42,624 nucleotides of DNA from Longimicrobiales bacterium. GTDB taxonomy: Bacteria > Gemmatimonadota > Gemmatimonadetes > Longimicrobiales > Gaopeijiaceae. The translations under genes and the position numbers were made by a program. This document shows, piece by piece, positions 9,272 through 16,545 of the stretch; positions within the stretch are counted from its first letter, which is position 1; each line of letters opens with the position of its first letter. The DNA lies in assembly GCA_028279425.1 (NCBI GenBank), contig JANQNV010000016.1, positions 1 to 42,624 of the forward strand, read 5' to 3'. Under the pieces are notes generated by a model, which saw nothing but the letters and a program-made list of their open reading frames with translations, was not told the origin of the DNA and ran no database searches.

Positions 9272-9847
9272 ATGAGCGAACTGGCGTGGATCTTCGTGTC
9301 GGCGATGCTGGTCAACAACTTCACCCTGGTGCTCTTCCTCGGCCTCTGTCCGTTCCTCGGGGTGTCGGCGAAGGTCGGTACGGCGGTGCGCATGGGGGGC
9401 GCGAACGTCTTCGTGCTCGTGATCACGTCACTGACGGCGTCGTTTCTCAACGCCTACGTGCTCGTCCATGCCCCCTACCTGCGCCTGATCTCGTTCATCG
9501 TCGTCGTCGCGTCGCTGGTGCAGATCGTGGAGATGGCGATCAAGAAGCTGAGTCCGACCCTCTTTCGCGAACTCGGGATCTTCCTCCCTCTGATGACGAC
9601 GAACTGCGCGATCCTCGGCCTCGCGATCTTCCAGACGAACCGCGGTTACGGTGCGGTCGAAGGGCTGGCCTTCGCCCTCGGGGCGGGTGCGGGTCTCACC
9701 CTCGCCCTCGCCCTCATGGCGTCGATCCGAGAGCGGGTCGAACTCGCCGACGTTCCCGCCGTGGCTCGCAACATGGGACTCGTGCTGGTCCTCGCCGGGA
9801 CCCTGTCGCTAGCGTTCATGGGGTTCGCCGGCCTCTTCACCTCGTAG
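9272..9847 (+). CDS. rnfA: Rnf electron transport complex subunit RnfA
   Basis: 191-residue polytopic subunit of the RnfA/NqrE family, the pseudo-symmetric partner of RnfE. Iron-centre cysteines are visible at C26 (LGLCPFLG) and C112 (TTNCAILG). The length matches the family. It is the last recognised structural subunit of this operon; a four-cysteine membrane peptide follows after 11 bases and is probably co-transcribed. Confidence 0.93.
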   Translation: MSELAWIFVSAMLVNNFTLVLFLGLCPFLGVSAKVGTAVRMGGANVFVLVITSLTASFLNAYVLVHAPYLRLISFIVVVASLVQIVEMAIKKLSPTLFRELGIFLPLMTTNCAILGLAIFQTNRGYGAVEGLAFALGAGAGLTLALALMASIRERVELADVPAVARNMGLVLVLAGTLSLAFMGFAGLFTS

Positions 9848-9858
9848 GGGGACGACGA

Positions 9859-10020
9859 ATGGAATGGACCGTCTGGATCGGAGTGATCGGCTTCGCCGGC
9901 CTCTTCGCCCTCGTGGCTGCTCTGCCGTTCCGCCACAGGCCCTGCGACGGGTGCACTGGAGGAACCGACTGCCCACTCGAAGGCCGGACAGGCGACTGCG
10001 CAAAGGTGCGACTGCCGTGA
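9859..10020 (+). CDS. 53-residue membrane protein with four cysteines, possible Rnf iron-centre maturation factor
   Basis: One N-terminal membrane helix (about residues 4-24) is followed by a short tail with C29-x2-C32-x5-C38-x8-C47. ATG at 9859 follows a purine-rich GGGGGACGACGA stretch and lies 11 bases after the rnfA stop, so it is probably part of the rnf operon. In the related Na+-NQR system, NqrM is a small one-helix protein with four essential cysteines needed to load iron into the NqrD/NqrE centre, which is homologous to RnfE/RnfA. Size, topology, cysteine count and gene position fit an analogous role. I cannot show homology, since the cysteine spacing was not compared by alignment. 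The function is inference. Confidence 0.65.
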   Translation: MEWTVWIGVIGFAGLFALVAALPFRHRPCDGCTGGTDCPLEGRTGDCAKVRLP

Positions 10021-10036
10021 GCCGGCACGCTGCCCC

Positions 10037-10072
10037 TACCTTGGGGGACCCCTCGGTCCGCCGCTCGGACCG
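10037..10072 (+). promoter_or_regulatory. Possible -10 box and hairpin between the rnf operon and the Cys-rich pair
   Basis: TACCTT at 10037-10042 resembles a -10 box, without a clear -35. A 7-bp hairpin follows (CGGTCCG 10054-10060, CGGACCG 10066-10072) with no T tract. Together they suggest separate expression of the next two genes or an mRNA processing point. Confidence 0.25.
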
Positions 10073-10103
10073 CAGACCGCGGCTGACGCCGCGAGGAGAC
10101 CAT

Positions 10104-10343
10104 ATGGCATTCGACGCCCACCTCGCGTACTGCTCCGGTTGCGACCGGAAGGTGCGCGTGATCGTGAACCCGCGGGTCGTGGCCGAAGGGCGTGAGCCGA
10201 CCGCGAAGGACCTGATCTGCCTCGAGCACGGGGACAGCTGCACGGGTGACCTGTGTCCGCTGTTCGATGTGCCGAGTGCCGAGATGAAGGAGCGCTACGC
10301 CGACCTGCTACGTCGCGCTCGCGACCGACAAGGGGGAAACTGA
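10104..10343 (+). CDS. Small Cys-rich protein, zinc-ribbon-like (paralogue of next gene)
   Basis: 79 residues. Cysteines lie at C10, C13, C39, C46 and C51 (YCSGCDRK, then LICLEHGDSCTGDLCPLF), suggesting a metal-binding fold. The C-terminal 25 residues are charged and probably helical. ATG at 10104 has a good GAGGAG ribosome site eight to twelve bases upstream. The next gene starts two bases after the stop and repeats the same cysteine pattern, so the two look like a tandem duplication. I do not recognise a named family. Position directly behind the rnf operon suggests, but does not prove, a link to redox metabolism. Confidence 0.7.
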   Translation: MAFDAHLAYCSGCDRKVRVIVNPRVVAEGREPTAKDLICLEHGDSCTGDLCPLFDVPSAEMKERYADLLRRARDRQGGN

Positions 10344-10344
10344 C

Positions 10345-10722
10345 ATGGAGACATCATCCGTATACTGCCCCGGGTGCAACCACAAGGTGCGCCTGACCAT
10401 GACGAAGGAGCACCGCTCCGGCCACGCGAGCCTTCCGGACGGCGGCGAGGTGGTGTGTCTCGATTTCGGGGAGGGCTGCAGCGAGGGAACCTGCCCCCTC
10501 ACGGGCCGGCCGGGGATGGTCATGGGAGTGCGGCTTGCCAAGAGCGATTTGCCGCACGAATCGAAGACGTTGACCGCGCACTGTGAGGCCTGCGGAAACG
10601 TGGCCGAAATGGAGATTCTCGACCGCACGCACGCGGTGTGCTCGCTCTGTGGGAGTACCACGGAATACACCGTGGTGCCGATCGACGCTACCCACGCGAT
10701 CACCGTGACGCGATCGCCGTGA
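10345..10722 (+). CDS. Cys-rich protein with duplicated N-terminal module plus a second zinc ribbon
   Basis: 125 residues. The N-terminal half repeats the layout of the preceding gene: C8, C11, C38, C45 and C50, in YCPGCNHKVR and EGCSEGTCPLTG. The C-terminal half adds a classical four-cysteine ribbon, C80-x2-C83 and C99-x2-C102 (HCEACGN, VCSLCGS). All cysteines are compatible with zinc or iron binding. It is very likely translated with its neighbour, since the start is two bases after the previous stop. No catalytic motif is visible and I do not recognise a function. The conserved spacing between the two paralogues supports both being real genes. Confidence 0.72.
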   Translation: METSSVYCPGCNHKVRLTMTKEHRSGHASLPDGGEVVCLDFGEGCSEGTCPLTGRPGMVMGVRLAKSDLPHESKTLTAHCEACGNVAEMEILDRTHAVCSLCGSTTEYTVVPIDATHAITVTRSP

Positions 10723-10879
10723 GCCGGAGTCCGTCGCCCGTCGCGAGCATGTGGCCGGTTTCGCATGCGTGCCGGACCGCGGCGGCGGGCGACTAGCGTC
10801 TCGGGCCGTCGTGTCGACACCTCCACACCACCGGCCCGGTGGTGGCTTCCGTGCCCCGTGGCTGACCGAGGGTCCGGAG

Positions 10880-11163
10880 CGCCGCGGCGGCTCCGACCTG
10901 CTCAGCCTACCGATCGGCGCCTACGAGCCGAGGTGGTTCATGCGGGAAGCGCACATGAACCCGGAGGAGGCCGTGCAGGCCTATGTCGACCTCGGGGGTT
11001 CCGGCCGCTTCGTCGGCATGCACTGGGGCACATTTCGGCTCACCGACGAGCCGCCGCTCGTGCCCCCGGCGCGCGCACGAGCCGAGTGGCACCGGAGGGG
11101 CTACCCGAGGCCGACCTCTGCGAACCCGGCCTCGGGGGGACGATCCGGATCCCTCCGGTGTAG
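10880..11163 (+). pseudogene. Decayed C-terminal fragment of an MBL-fold (NAPE-PLD/UlaG-like) hydrolase
   Basis: From about 10890 one frame reads SDLLSLPIGAYEPRWFM, then HMNPEEAV and HWGTFRLTDEP. These are characteristic of the C-terminal part of NAPE-hydrolysing phospholipase D-like metallo-beta-lactamase-fold proteins. At about 11096 the match jumps to another frame, which continues GLPEADLCEPGLGGTIRI to a stop at 11163, so one base has been lost there. The N-terminal two thirds, with the HxHxDH metal site, is absent upstream: 10723-10880 shows no recognisable coding. This is an N-terminally deleted, frameshifted relic. It fills most of the otherwise gene-free 10723-11171. Confidence 0.75.
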
Positions 11164-11171
11164 ACCCTCGC

Positions 11172-11420
11172 ATGGTTCGATTCGCGGATGCCCCCGACTC
11201 CCTCGACGAGCTGTTCCCGCTGGGAGACGGCACGGCCGACGACCTCGTCGAGGCGCACTGCCCGTATTGTGGCGAGCTGTGCGAGATCGTGCTGGACCCG
11301 GGTGGGGGAGCACACCAGCACTACGTCGAGGACTGTCCGGTCTGCTGTCGGCCTTGGGCCGTCACCGTCACCTGGGCGGGAGGCGTCGCTTCGGTGCGAC
11401 TCGCCACCGAGGACGACTAA
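11172..11420 (+). CDS. CPXCG-motif small cysteine-rich protein
   Basis: 82 residues with HCPYCGELCEIVLD and YVEDCPVCCRPWAV, the two metal-binding knuckles of the CPXCG Cys-rich family (C30, C33, C37, C55, C58, C59). ATG at 11172 is chosen because it begins just before the conserved region; the frame is open further upstream but overlaps the hydrolase relic. The function of this family is not established. It probably binds zinc. The gene ends 57 bases before the convergent cyclophilin gene. Confidence 0.75.
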   Translation: MVRFADAPDSLDELFPLGDGTADDLVEAHCPYCGELCEIVLDPGGGAHQHYVEDCPVCCRPWAVTVTWAGGVASVRLATEDD

Positions 11421-11429
11421 ACCCGTACG

Positions 11430-11475
11430 ACGGCGAGTTGGCGAGTTGGCGCGTCGGCGATCCCGCGCGTCGGCG
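11430..11475. repeat. Short imperfect direct repeats between convergent genes
   Basis: Tandem GGCGAGTT units and two copies of CGCGTCGGCGA lie between the CPXCG gene and the cyclophilin gene. They are too short to classify and are probably slippage-derived. Confidence 0.35.
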
Positions 11476-11477
11476 AC

Positions 11478-11942
11478 CTACGCGATCGTCACCGTCTTCA
11501 TCACGACCTCGTCTTTGGGCCGGTCGCCCATCCCGGTCGGCACCTTGCCGATCGTGCGCACGACGTCCATGCCGTCGACGACCTTGCCGAAGATCGCATG
11601 CTTGCCATCGAGCCAGGGCGTGGCAGCGAGGGTGATGAAGAACTGTGAGCCACCGGTGTTGGGCCCGGCGTTGGCCATCGAGAGGATGCCCTCGCCCTCG
11701 TGCGTCAGGCCGGGACCGAACTCGCACTCGATCTGGTAGCCGGGCCCGCCTCGCCCCGTCCCGGTCGGATCGCCGCCCTGAATCATGAAGCCGTCGATCA
11801 CCCGGTGGAAGATGACGCCGTCGAAGTAGTTCTTCTCGGCCAGCTCGATGAAGTTGGCGGTGGTCTTGGGGGCCGCGTCTTCGAAGAGTTCGACCTTCAC
11901 GGTGCCGTGGTTGGTCTCGATCGTGGCGTGGCGATTGGCCAT
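11478..11942 (-). CDS. Cyclophilin-type peptidyl-prolyl cis-trans isomerase
   Basis: Catalyses prolyl bond isomerisation during protein folding. The 154-residue protein has the bacterial cyclophilin signatures [19 protein letters not shown] (catalytic Arg), [18 protein letters not shown] and [18 protein letters not shown]. There is no signal peptide, so it is cytoplasmic, unlike the periplasmic PpiA type. It is a single gene transcribed away from the lipoprotein gene at 12052, with about 110 bases of shared upstream sequence. Confidence 0.95.
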   Translation of the reverse strand: MANRHATIETNHGTVKVELFEDAAPKTTANFIELAEKNYFDGVIFHRVIDGFMIQGGDPTGTGRGGPGYQIECEFGPGLTHEGEGILSMANAGPNTGGSQFFITLAATPWLDGKHAIFGKVVDGMDVVRTIGKVPTGMGDRPKDEVVMKTVTIA

Positions 11943-11985
11943 GGAAGCTCGCTTCAGGGTGGGGAGTCGCAGGAACGGCGTCGGC

Positions 11986-12015
11986 TTGGCGTGGAGCCGG
12001 CAACCGTTCTATCAT
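11986..12015 (+). promoter_or_regulatory. Candidate sigma70-type promoter for the hydrolase lipoprotein
   Basis: TTGGCG (11986-11991), an 18-base spacer and TATCAT (12010-12015) lie 37 bases before the start at 12052. Seen by eye only. Confidence 0.45.
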
Positions 12016-12051
12016 CGGCGGTCACCTCGTCCACGTCCCCGCCGCAACCCC

Positions 12052-14004
12052 ATGCGCCCCTCCATGGTTCCCATTCGGTCTCGAACGATCGCCGTCTCAT
12101 GTCTCGCGCTCTTCGCCCTGGGGTGCCGAGGGACCCTCGAATTGACGCCCTCGGATGCGGCCACCGTGTTGTCGCAGCAGACGCTGGAGGCGCCCGATCC
12201 CGGCCAGCGCGGCCCCTTCACCGTGCGCACGCTCTACTACGGGAGCGGAAGCGACGAGAACCGGCCCGAATACCGCGACTCGGTGTCGATCACCACCGAG
12301 TCGGTCGATGCGTCGAAGCTGGTGTCGCTGGGTTCGTCGGCGCGAAGTCGGAACGACTACTGGGGCTTCACGCCTCGCGAGTTCCCGCTCAACGCCAGGG
12401 TGTGGTACCCGGAGGGCGACGGCCCCTTCCCGCTGGCGTTGGTCGTGCACGGCAACCACGACATGACCGACTACAGCGACCCGGGCTACGACTATCTGGG
12501 CGAGTTGCTGGCCAGCCGGGGGATCATCCTGGCGTCGATCGACATGAACTTCATCAACGGCGGCATTCGGGGCGAAAACGACGGGCGCGGGTGGCTTCTG
12601 CTGAAGCATCTCCAGGCGTGGCAGGGGTTCAACGACGATCCCGACAATCCCTTCGCCGGGCGCGTCGACATGAGCAGGCTCGCCGTCATGGGTCACTCGC
12701 GCGGTGGTGAGGCGGCTCCGGTCGCCGTCGCCTTCAATCGCCTTACCCGATATCCCGACGACGCCTCGCTCGAATTCGACTTCGACTTCGACATCCGAGC
12801 CGCAGTCTCGATCGCTCCCGTCGACGGGCAGTATCGCCCCACCGGTCGCCCGCTTCCGCTCGAGAACGTCGACTACCTGGTGTTCCACGGCTCGCACGAC
12901 GGCGATGTGACGAGCTTCCACGGTCTGCGAATCTGGGATCGCCTCCAGTTCACCGACGGCGGAGACTACTTCAAGTCGGCCATCTACATGTACCGGGCCA
13001 ACCACGGTCAGTGGAACTCGGTCTGGAACTCGTTCGACAACGGCCCGCGGTCGCCGCGGATTCTGGATCTGCGCTACCTCGTACCGCCGGCCGACCAGCG
13101 CCGATTCGCCGAGCTCTACGTGACGGCCTTCCTGGAGGCGAGTCTCAAGGACGACGATCGCTGGCTGTCGATGTTCCGGGACCACCGGGTGATCGGACAG
13201 TGGCTGCCCGAGACGATGTACATCACGCGCCTTCAGCACAGCTCGTTCCGAGCCCTGGCCGATTTCGAGTCCGACGTCGATGTGACCACCGGCGCGGTCG
13301 AGGGACTGCGTCTGCGGGGCGACAGCCTCGCGACGTGGCGCGAAGAGCGGTTGCTGCTGCGCTCATCGAATCGGGCGACGACGTCGGCGTCGCAGGAGAA
13401 CCAGGCGGTGCGCCTGGGCTGGAACAACCGCCTCGCGGGTGCCGACACCACGCGAATGGGGCCCGTCGCGCGCTACGAGTTGGCTCTTCCGGACGGCCTC
13501 GCACGCGAGTGGTCCATCGGCGAGGGGCACAGCCTCGACCTGATGCTGGCGCCGCTGGAGCGGATTCCGGGCCCGCGACGGCCACCCGAGTCGGCCGACG
13601 ACGAAAACGACCAGGAGGAAGGGGAGGAGCCGTCGGGCCGAGAGGCGGGGCCGCGCCCCGACCCGGATGCGCCCAAACCACCCGTCGACCTGTCGATCGA
13701 GATCGAGGACGCCGGGGGCACCACTGTCTCGGTCCCGCTCTCCGACTACGGCCCGATTCGCCGACCGCTCGAGATCACGATTCTCCGGCGCACCGATCTG
13801 GAGACCCGTGACCCGTCCGAGCTGGTGCTACAGTCGTTCCACATTCCCCTGTCGGACTTCACGGCGGCCTCACCCGGGCTCGATCTGACGCGCATCCGGG
13901 CCGTGCGGCTGGTCTTCGACCGCGCCGTCGCGGGCGAGATCGTCGTCGACGACATCGGGTTCTCGAAGATGCCGCCCGACTACTGGTCGGCCCGGGTTCG
14001 CTGA
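12052..14004 (+). CDS. Lipoprotein alpha/beta-hydrolase (PAF-acetylhydrolase/dienelactone hydrolase-like)
   Basis: 650 residues. A short signal sequence ends in a lipobox (LALFALGC), so it is probably anchored in a membrane on the periplasmic side. The hydrolase core shows LALVVHGNHD (oxyanion-hole region), the nucleophile elbow MGHSRGGEA with Ser at about 216, VFHGSHDGDV (probable acid loop) and YRANHGQW with a candidate catalytic His at about 318. The region after about 430 is a beta-rich domain with an acidic, Pro-rich linker (near 520-550), resembling a carbohydrate-binding-like jelly roll. The substrate is unknown; ester hydrolysis is the general expectation. ATG at 12064 is an alternative start. 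It converges on the PorV/PorQ-like gene with 7 bases between. Confidence 0.75.
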   Translation: MRPSMVPIRSRTIAVSCLALFALGCRGTLELTPSDAATVLSQQTLEAPDPGQRGPFTVRTLYYGSGSDENRPEYRDSVSITTESVDASKLVSLGSSARSRNDYWGFTPREFPLNARVWYPEGDGPFPLALVVHGNHDMTDYSDPGYDYLGELLASRGIILASIDMNFINGGIRGENDGRGWLLLKHLQAWQGFNDDPDNPFAGRVDMSRLAVMGHSRGGEAAPVAVAFNRLTRYPDDASLEFDFDFDIRAAVSIAPVDGQYRPTGRPLPLENVDYLVFHGSHDGDVTSFHGLRIWDRLQFTDGGDYFKSAIYMYRANHGQWNSVWNSFDNGPRSPRILDLRYLVPPADQRRFAELYVTAFLEASLKDDDRWLSMFRDHRVIGQWLPETMYITRLQHSSFRALADFESDVDVTTGAVEGLRLRGDSLATWREERLLLRSSNRATTSASQENQAVRLGWNNRLAGADTTRMGPVARYELALPDGLAREWSIGEGHSLDLMLAPLERIPGPRRPPESADDENDQEEGEEPSGREAGPRPDPDAPKPPVDLSIEIEDAGGTTVSVPLSDYGPIRRPLEITILRRTDLETRDPSELVLQSFHIPLSDFTAASPGLDLTRIRAVRLVFDRAVAGEIVVDDIGFSKMPPDYWSARVR

Positions 14005-14011
14005 GCGGGGC

Positions 14012-14980
14012 TCAGCGCCAGCCGAGGGTGAAGCGATGCACTCCGTCGGTACCGTCGACCGAATGGAAGGCGTAGTCGAGCACGATCGAGTCGCCCCAGA
14101 AGGAGCCCCCGAAACTCACCGGTGAGGCGTCTCCTTCCGGTACCGAGCGCAGCCCTACCCGGCCGACGAACGTTCTGCCTCGCACGGGCCAGTAGCCGAA
14201 CTCGAGCCCGCCGCGCGTCAGCCATTCACCGTCGGCGCGGCGCGTGACGTCGATGGCTCCTCCCACATCGAGGGGGCCGAGCGGACGTCCATACGCGCCC
14301 CAGCCGAGTGCCACTTCGGTAGGGAGTTCGACGTCGCCCTCGCTCCAGTTCGTCGCCTCGCCGAGATTGCGGACGGCGAAATGAATCCAACCGGGGCCCA
14401 GTCGCTGGGCGAGCCCGAGGTCGACCGCCACGGTCGCGGCGTTGGAGTCGCCGATCCGTTGCATGAGGTACTTGGCGCCGATGCCGGCGCGCACCCCGAA
14501 GAGAGATCTGCCGTACCCGGCGCTGAGCGCCAATTCGGTGCTGCCGGGCTGTCCCGCTTCGAGAAGGGGATCGAGCCCGCCCGGGTACTGTCCCGCCGGT
14601 GCGCCGTTCCAGTCGAGCACCTGGATCGCCCCGAAGACGCCGCCGCCGTACCAATCGCTCGCCGTCGAGAGCGAGGCCGCGGTCCCCTCGGTGTCAAAGC
14701 GCTCGAAGCCGAGTCGGAAGCCGTCGGCGATGGCCGCGAGAGCCGGATTCACGAAGGCGGCGTTCGGATCGTTCGCCCCAGGCTGGAAGGCGCCACCCAG
14801 ACCCTCGGCCCGTGCGCCCGTCCCGATCCCCAGAACCACCGGGCCCCGCTCGGCTGCCTGGGCCCAGACGGACTGGGGCGCGGTGACGGCGAGGCAGACC
14901 GCGGCGAAGAGTGGGATGCGTCCAGAGCGGAGGGCCGCGCTGGGCCACCGTGGGAAGCTTCGGACGGAGAGCGGGGTCAC
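14012..14980 (-). CDS. PorV/PorQ-family-like outer-membrane protein
   Basis: 322 residues with a signal peptide (LFAAVCLAVTAPQSVWAQ) and a beta-rich body. GTGARAEGLGGAFQPGANDPNAAFVNPALAA is the N-terminal signature of the FadL-like PorV/PorQ group (a Gly-rich strand followed by an NPA motif). The GTG at 14980 is chosen because CAGGAG lies about ten bases upstream, and because the longer frame would overlap nudC. In type IX secretion, PorV shuttles cargo proteins, but many relatives outside Bacteroidota have no proven role. It lies about 60 bases downstream of nudC on the same strand and may be co-transcribed. Confidence 0.7.
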   Translation of the reverse strand: MTPLSVRSFPRWPSAALRSGRIPLFAAVCLAVTAPQSVWAQAAERGPVVLGIGTGARAEGLGGAFQPGANDPNAAFVNPALAAIADGFRLGFERFDTEGTAASLSTASDWYGGGVFGAIQVLDWNGAPAGQYPGGLDPLLEAGQPGSTELALSAGYGRSLFGVRAGIGAKYLMQRIGDSNAATVAVDLGLAQRLGPGWIHFAVRNLGEATNWSEGDVELPTEVALGWGAYGRPLGPLDVGGAIDVTRRADGEWLTRGGLEFGYWPVRGRTFVGRVGLRSVPEGDASPVSFGGSFWGDSIVLDYAFHSVDGTDGVHRFTLGWR

Positions 14981-15039
14981 GAGACACGACTCCTGCGGGT
15001 GGGGGATCAGGGACGGCGCAAGCTCGGGCGACCGCGGGT

Positions 15040-15873
15040 TCAGGGCAACTCGCCCCCTGCCCATGTGTCGATCAGACTGCGGGCGATCGACACGCGGCCG
15101 GGGATTCGAGGAAGGTCGTCACGCGTGAACCAGGCGACGTCGTCGAGTTCTCCGTCGGCTGGTCTCGCGTTCCCGCCGGCGTATCGCGCGAAGAAGCCCA
15201 CCATCAGGGAATGGGGGAAGGGCCAGGGCTGGCTCGAGTAGTACCGGAGATCGCCGACCTCGATGTCGGCTTCCTCGCGGATCTCGCGGTGTACCGCCTG
15301 TTCGAGGGATTCGCCGGGTTCCACGAACCCGGCGAGGGTCGAGTACATGCCTTCGGGCAGGTGGCGTCCGCGGCCGAGTAGCGCGCGATCCCCGTCGTGC
15401 ACGAGGACGATCACGGCCGGGGAGAGTCGGGGGAACGAAAGGTGATCGCAATCATCGCACCCCAGGGCCTCGGACCGGTGGGTGGTCGGGCTGCCGCACA
15501 CCCCGCAGTACCGATGGGTGCGGCGCCACTCGAGGAACTGCCAGGCCCACCCCGCTCGCCGGAAGAGCGCGTCACTCATCGCGGAGGCCGCTACGCGCAG
15601 GTCGACCCACTCGAAGCCGTCGGGGGGTGGTGGGGCGTCGGTGTCGAGGATCGAGTGCGCGACGTCGTGGGGTACAGCGGGCCGGGGTGCGTCGACGGAC
15701 GCCGCCGAGCCCATGGGGACCAGCATGTCGATCGAGTCGTCGCGGCCCGACAGTGGGAGTTCGCGCGGTCGTGGGTCGGTCCGGTGGCCGCCGCCGTCGG
15801 CGAGCCACGCCCTGGCGAGGAGTACGCGTCGTCCGTGGAAGACCCACCGCGGACCCGTGCGGTCGATGCTCAC
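15040..15873 (-). CDS. nudC: NAD(H) pyrophosphatase / NAD-capped RNA decapping Nudix hydrolase NudC
   Basis: Hydrolyses NAD(H) and can remove NAD caps from RNA. The 277-residue protein has a zinc ribbon (CGVCGSPTTHR, then GCDDCDHLSFPR), the Nudix box GFVEPGESLEQAVHREIREEADIE, and the NudC-specific SQPWPFPHSLM. The start is the GTG at 15873, because it overlaps the stop of the upstream zinc-ribbon gene in a GTGA junction. An ATG at 15936 is possible but would overlap that gene by more than 60 bases. Confidence 0.9.
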   Translation of the reverse strand: MSIDRTGPRWVFHGRRVLLARAWLADGGGHRTDPRPRELPLSGRDDSIDMLVPMGSAASVDAPRPAVPHDVAHSILDTDAPPPPDGFEWVDLRVAASAMSDALFRRAGWAWQFLEWRRTHRYCGVCGSPTTHRSEALGCDDCDHLSFPRLSPAVIVLVHDGDRALLGRGRHLPEGMYSTLAGFVEPGESLEQAVHREIREEADIEVGDLRYYSSQPWPFPHSLMVGFFARYAGGNARPADGELDDVAWFTRDDLPRIPGRVSIARSLIDTWAGGELP

Positions 15874-16085
15874 CCGGGGCCGGGTCGGGGGCGATCCACG
15901 ACCAGGGAGCGCCGGCAGCTCCCGCATTGAAGCCATCGCCTCGACCGTACGTAGGCGACATCGGACCTCGGCTTCACCTCCTGCACGTCCATGCGGGTAC
16001 CGCACTCCGGGCAGTGGGGTGGCTGGCCGTCTTCAACGGTCCGGCGGAGCGCGGCCTCGTGCTCGCGGGAGTAGTGAGCCCTCAT
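15870..16085 (-). CDS. 71-residue zinc-ribbon protein upstream of nudC
   Basis: Contains HCPECGTRMDV (C25, C28) and WLQCGSCRRSL (C54, C57), a four-cysteine zinc ribbon, with an Arg-rich C-terminus. The ATG at 16085 begins the compact protein. It is divergent from infA, with 116 bases between, and coupled to nudC by GTGA. I recognise no specific function. The coupling to a decapping-type Nudix enzyme that carries its own zinc ribbon may hint at an RNA or nucleotide role. Confidence 0.6.
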   Translation of the reverse strand: MRAHYSREHEAALRRTVEDGQPPHCPECGTRMDVQEVKPRSDVAYVRSRRWLQCGSCRRSLVVDRPRPGPG

Positions 16086-16138
16086 ACCGCAACATCGGGA
16101 CCCGCGCCACGGAGGACCAGTGCGCCGCGGCGTCGCTG

Positions 16139-16168
16139 TTGATTTCGGCCCCGCAGATGCGGTACGAT
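16139..16168 (+). promoter_or_regulatory. Candidate sigma70-type promoter of infA
   Basis: TTGATT (16139-16144), an 18-base spacer and TACGAT (16163-16168) end 33 bases before the GTG start of infA. Confidence 0.5.
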
Positions 16169-16201
16169 ACGAGGCGAAATTCCCCATGAATCGGAGTACA
16201 C

Positions 16202-16417
16202 GTGGCAAAAGAAGCAATCGAGATCGAAGGTACCGTGAACGAGGTTCTCCCGAACGCGACGTTCCGGGTCGAGCTGGAAAACGGGCACGAGGTGCTCGCA
16301 TACCTCTCGGGCAAGATGCGGCAGAACTACATTCGGGTGCTCGAGGGCGACCGGGTGAAGGTGGAGTTGTCGCCGTACGACCTCAGCAAGGGTCGTGTGA
16401 CGTACCGCTACAAGTAG
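16202..16417 (+). CDS. infA: Translation initiation factor IF-1
   Basis: Essential S1/OB-fold factor that binds the 30S A site during initiation. 71 residues; [19 protein letters not shown], then [19 protein letters not shown] and [10 protein letters not shown] match IF-1 along its whole length. The start codon is GTG at 16202, preceded by CGGAG. It is monocistronic here, not in a ribosomal protein operon. Confidence 0.97.
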   Translation: MAKEAIEIEGTVNEVLPNATFRVELENGHEVLAYLSGKMRQNYIRVLEGDRVKVELSPYDLSKGRVTYRYK

Positions 16418-16545
16418 TCCCCCCGCCGCCGAATCCGGTGGCACGATAGGACCTCCAGGGCCATGGGTTCGCCCTGCTTCCCCGATGATCATCGAGGCAT
16501 TCCCCCGGGCGCCTGCCGCCCGTCCCGAACCGCACCGGGCTCGGA

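Noticed and set aside
11430-11475. Short direct repeats as a CRISPR array
   Set aside because: Units are 8-11 bases with no regular spacers.
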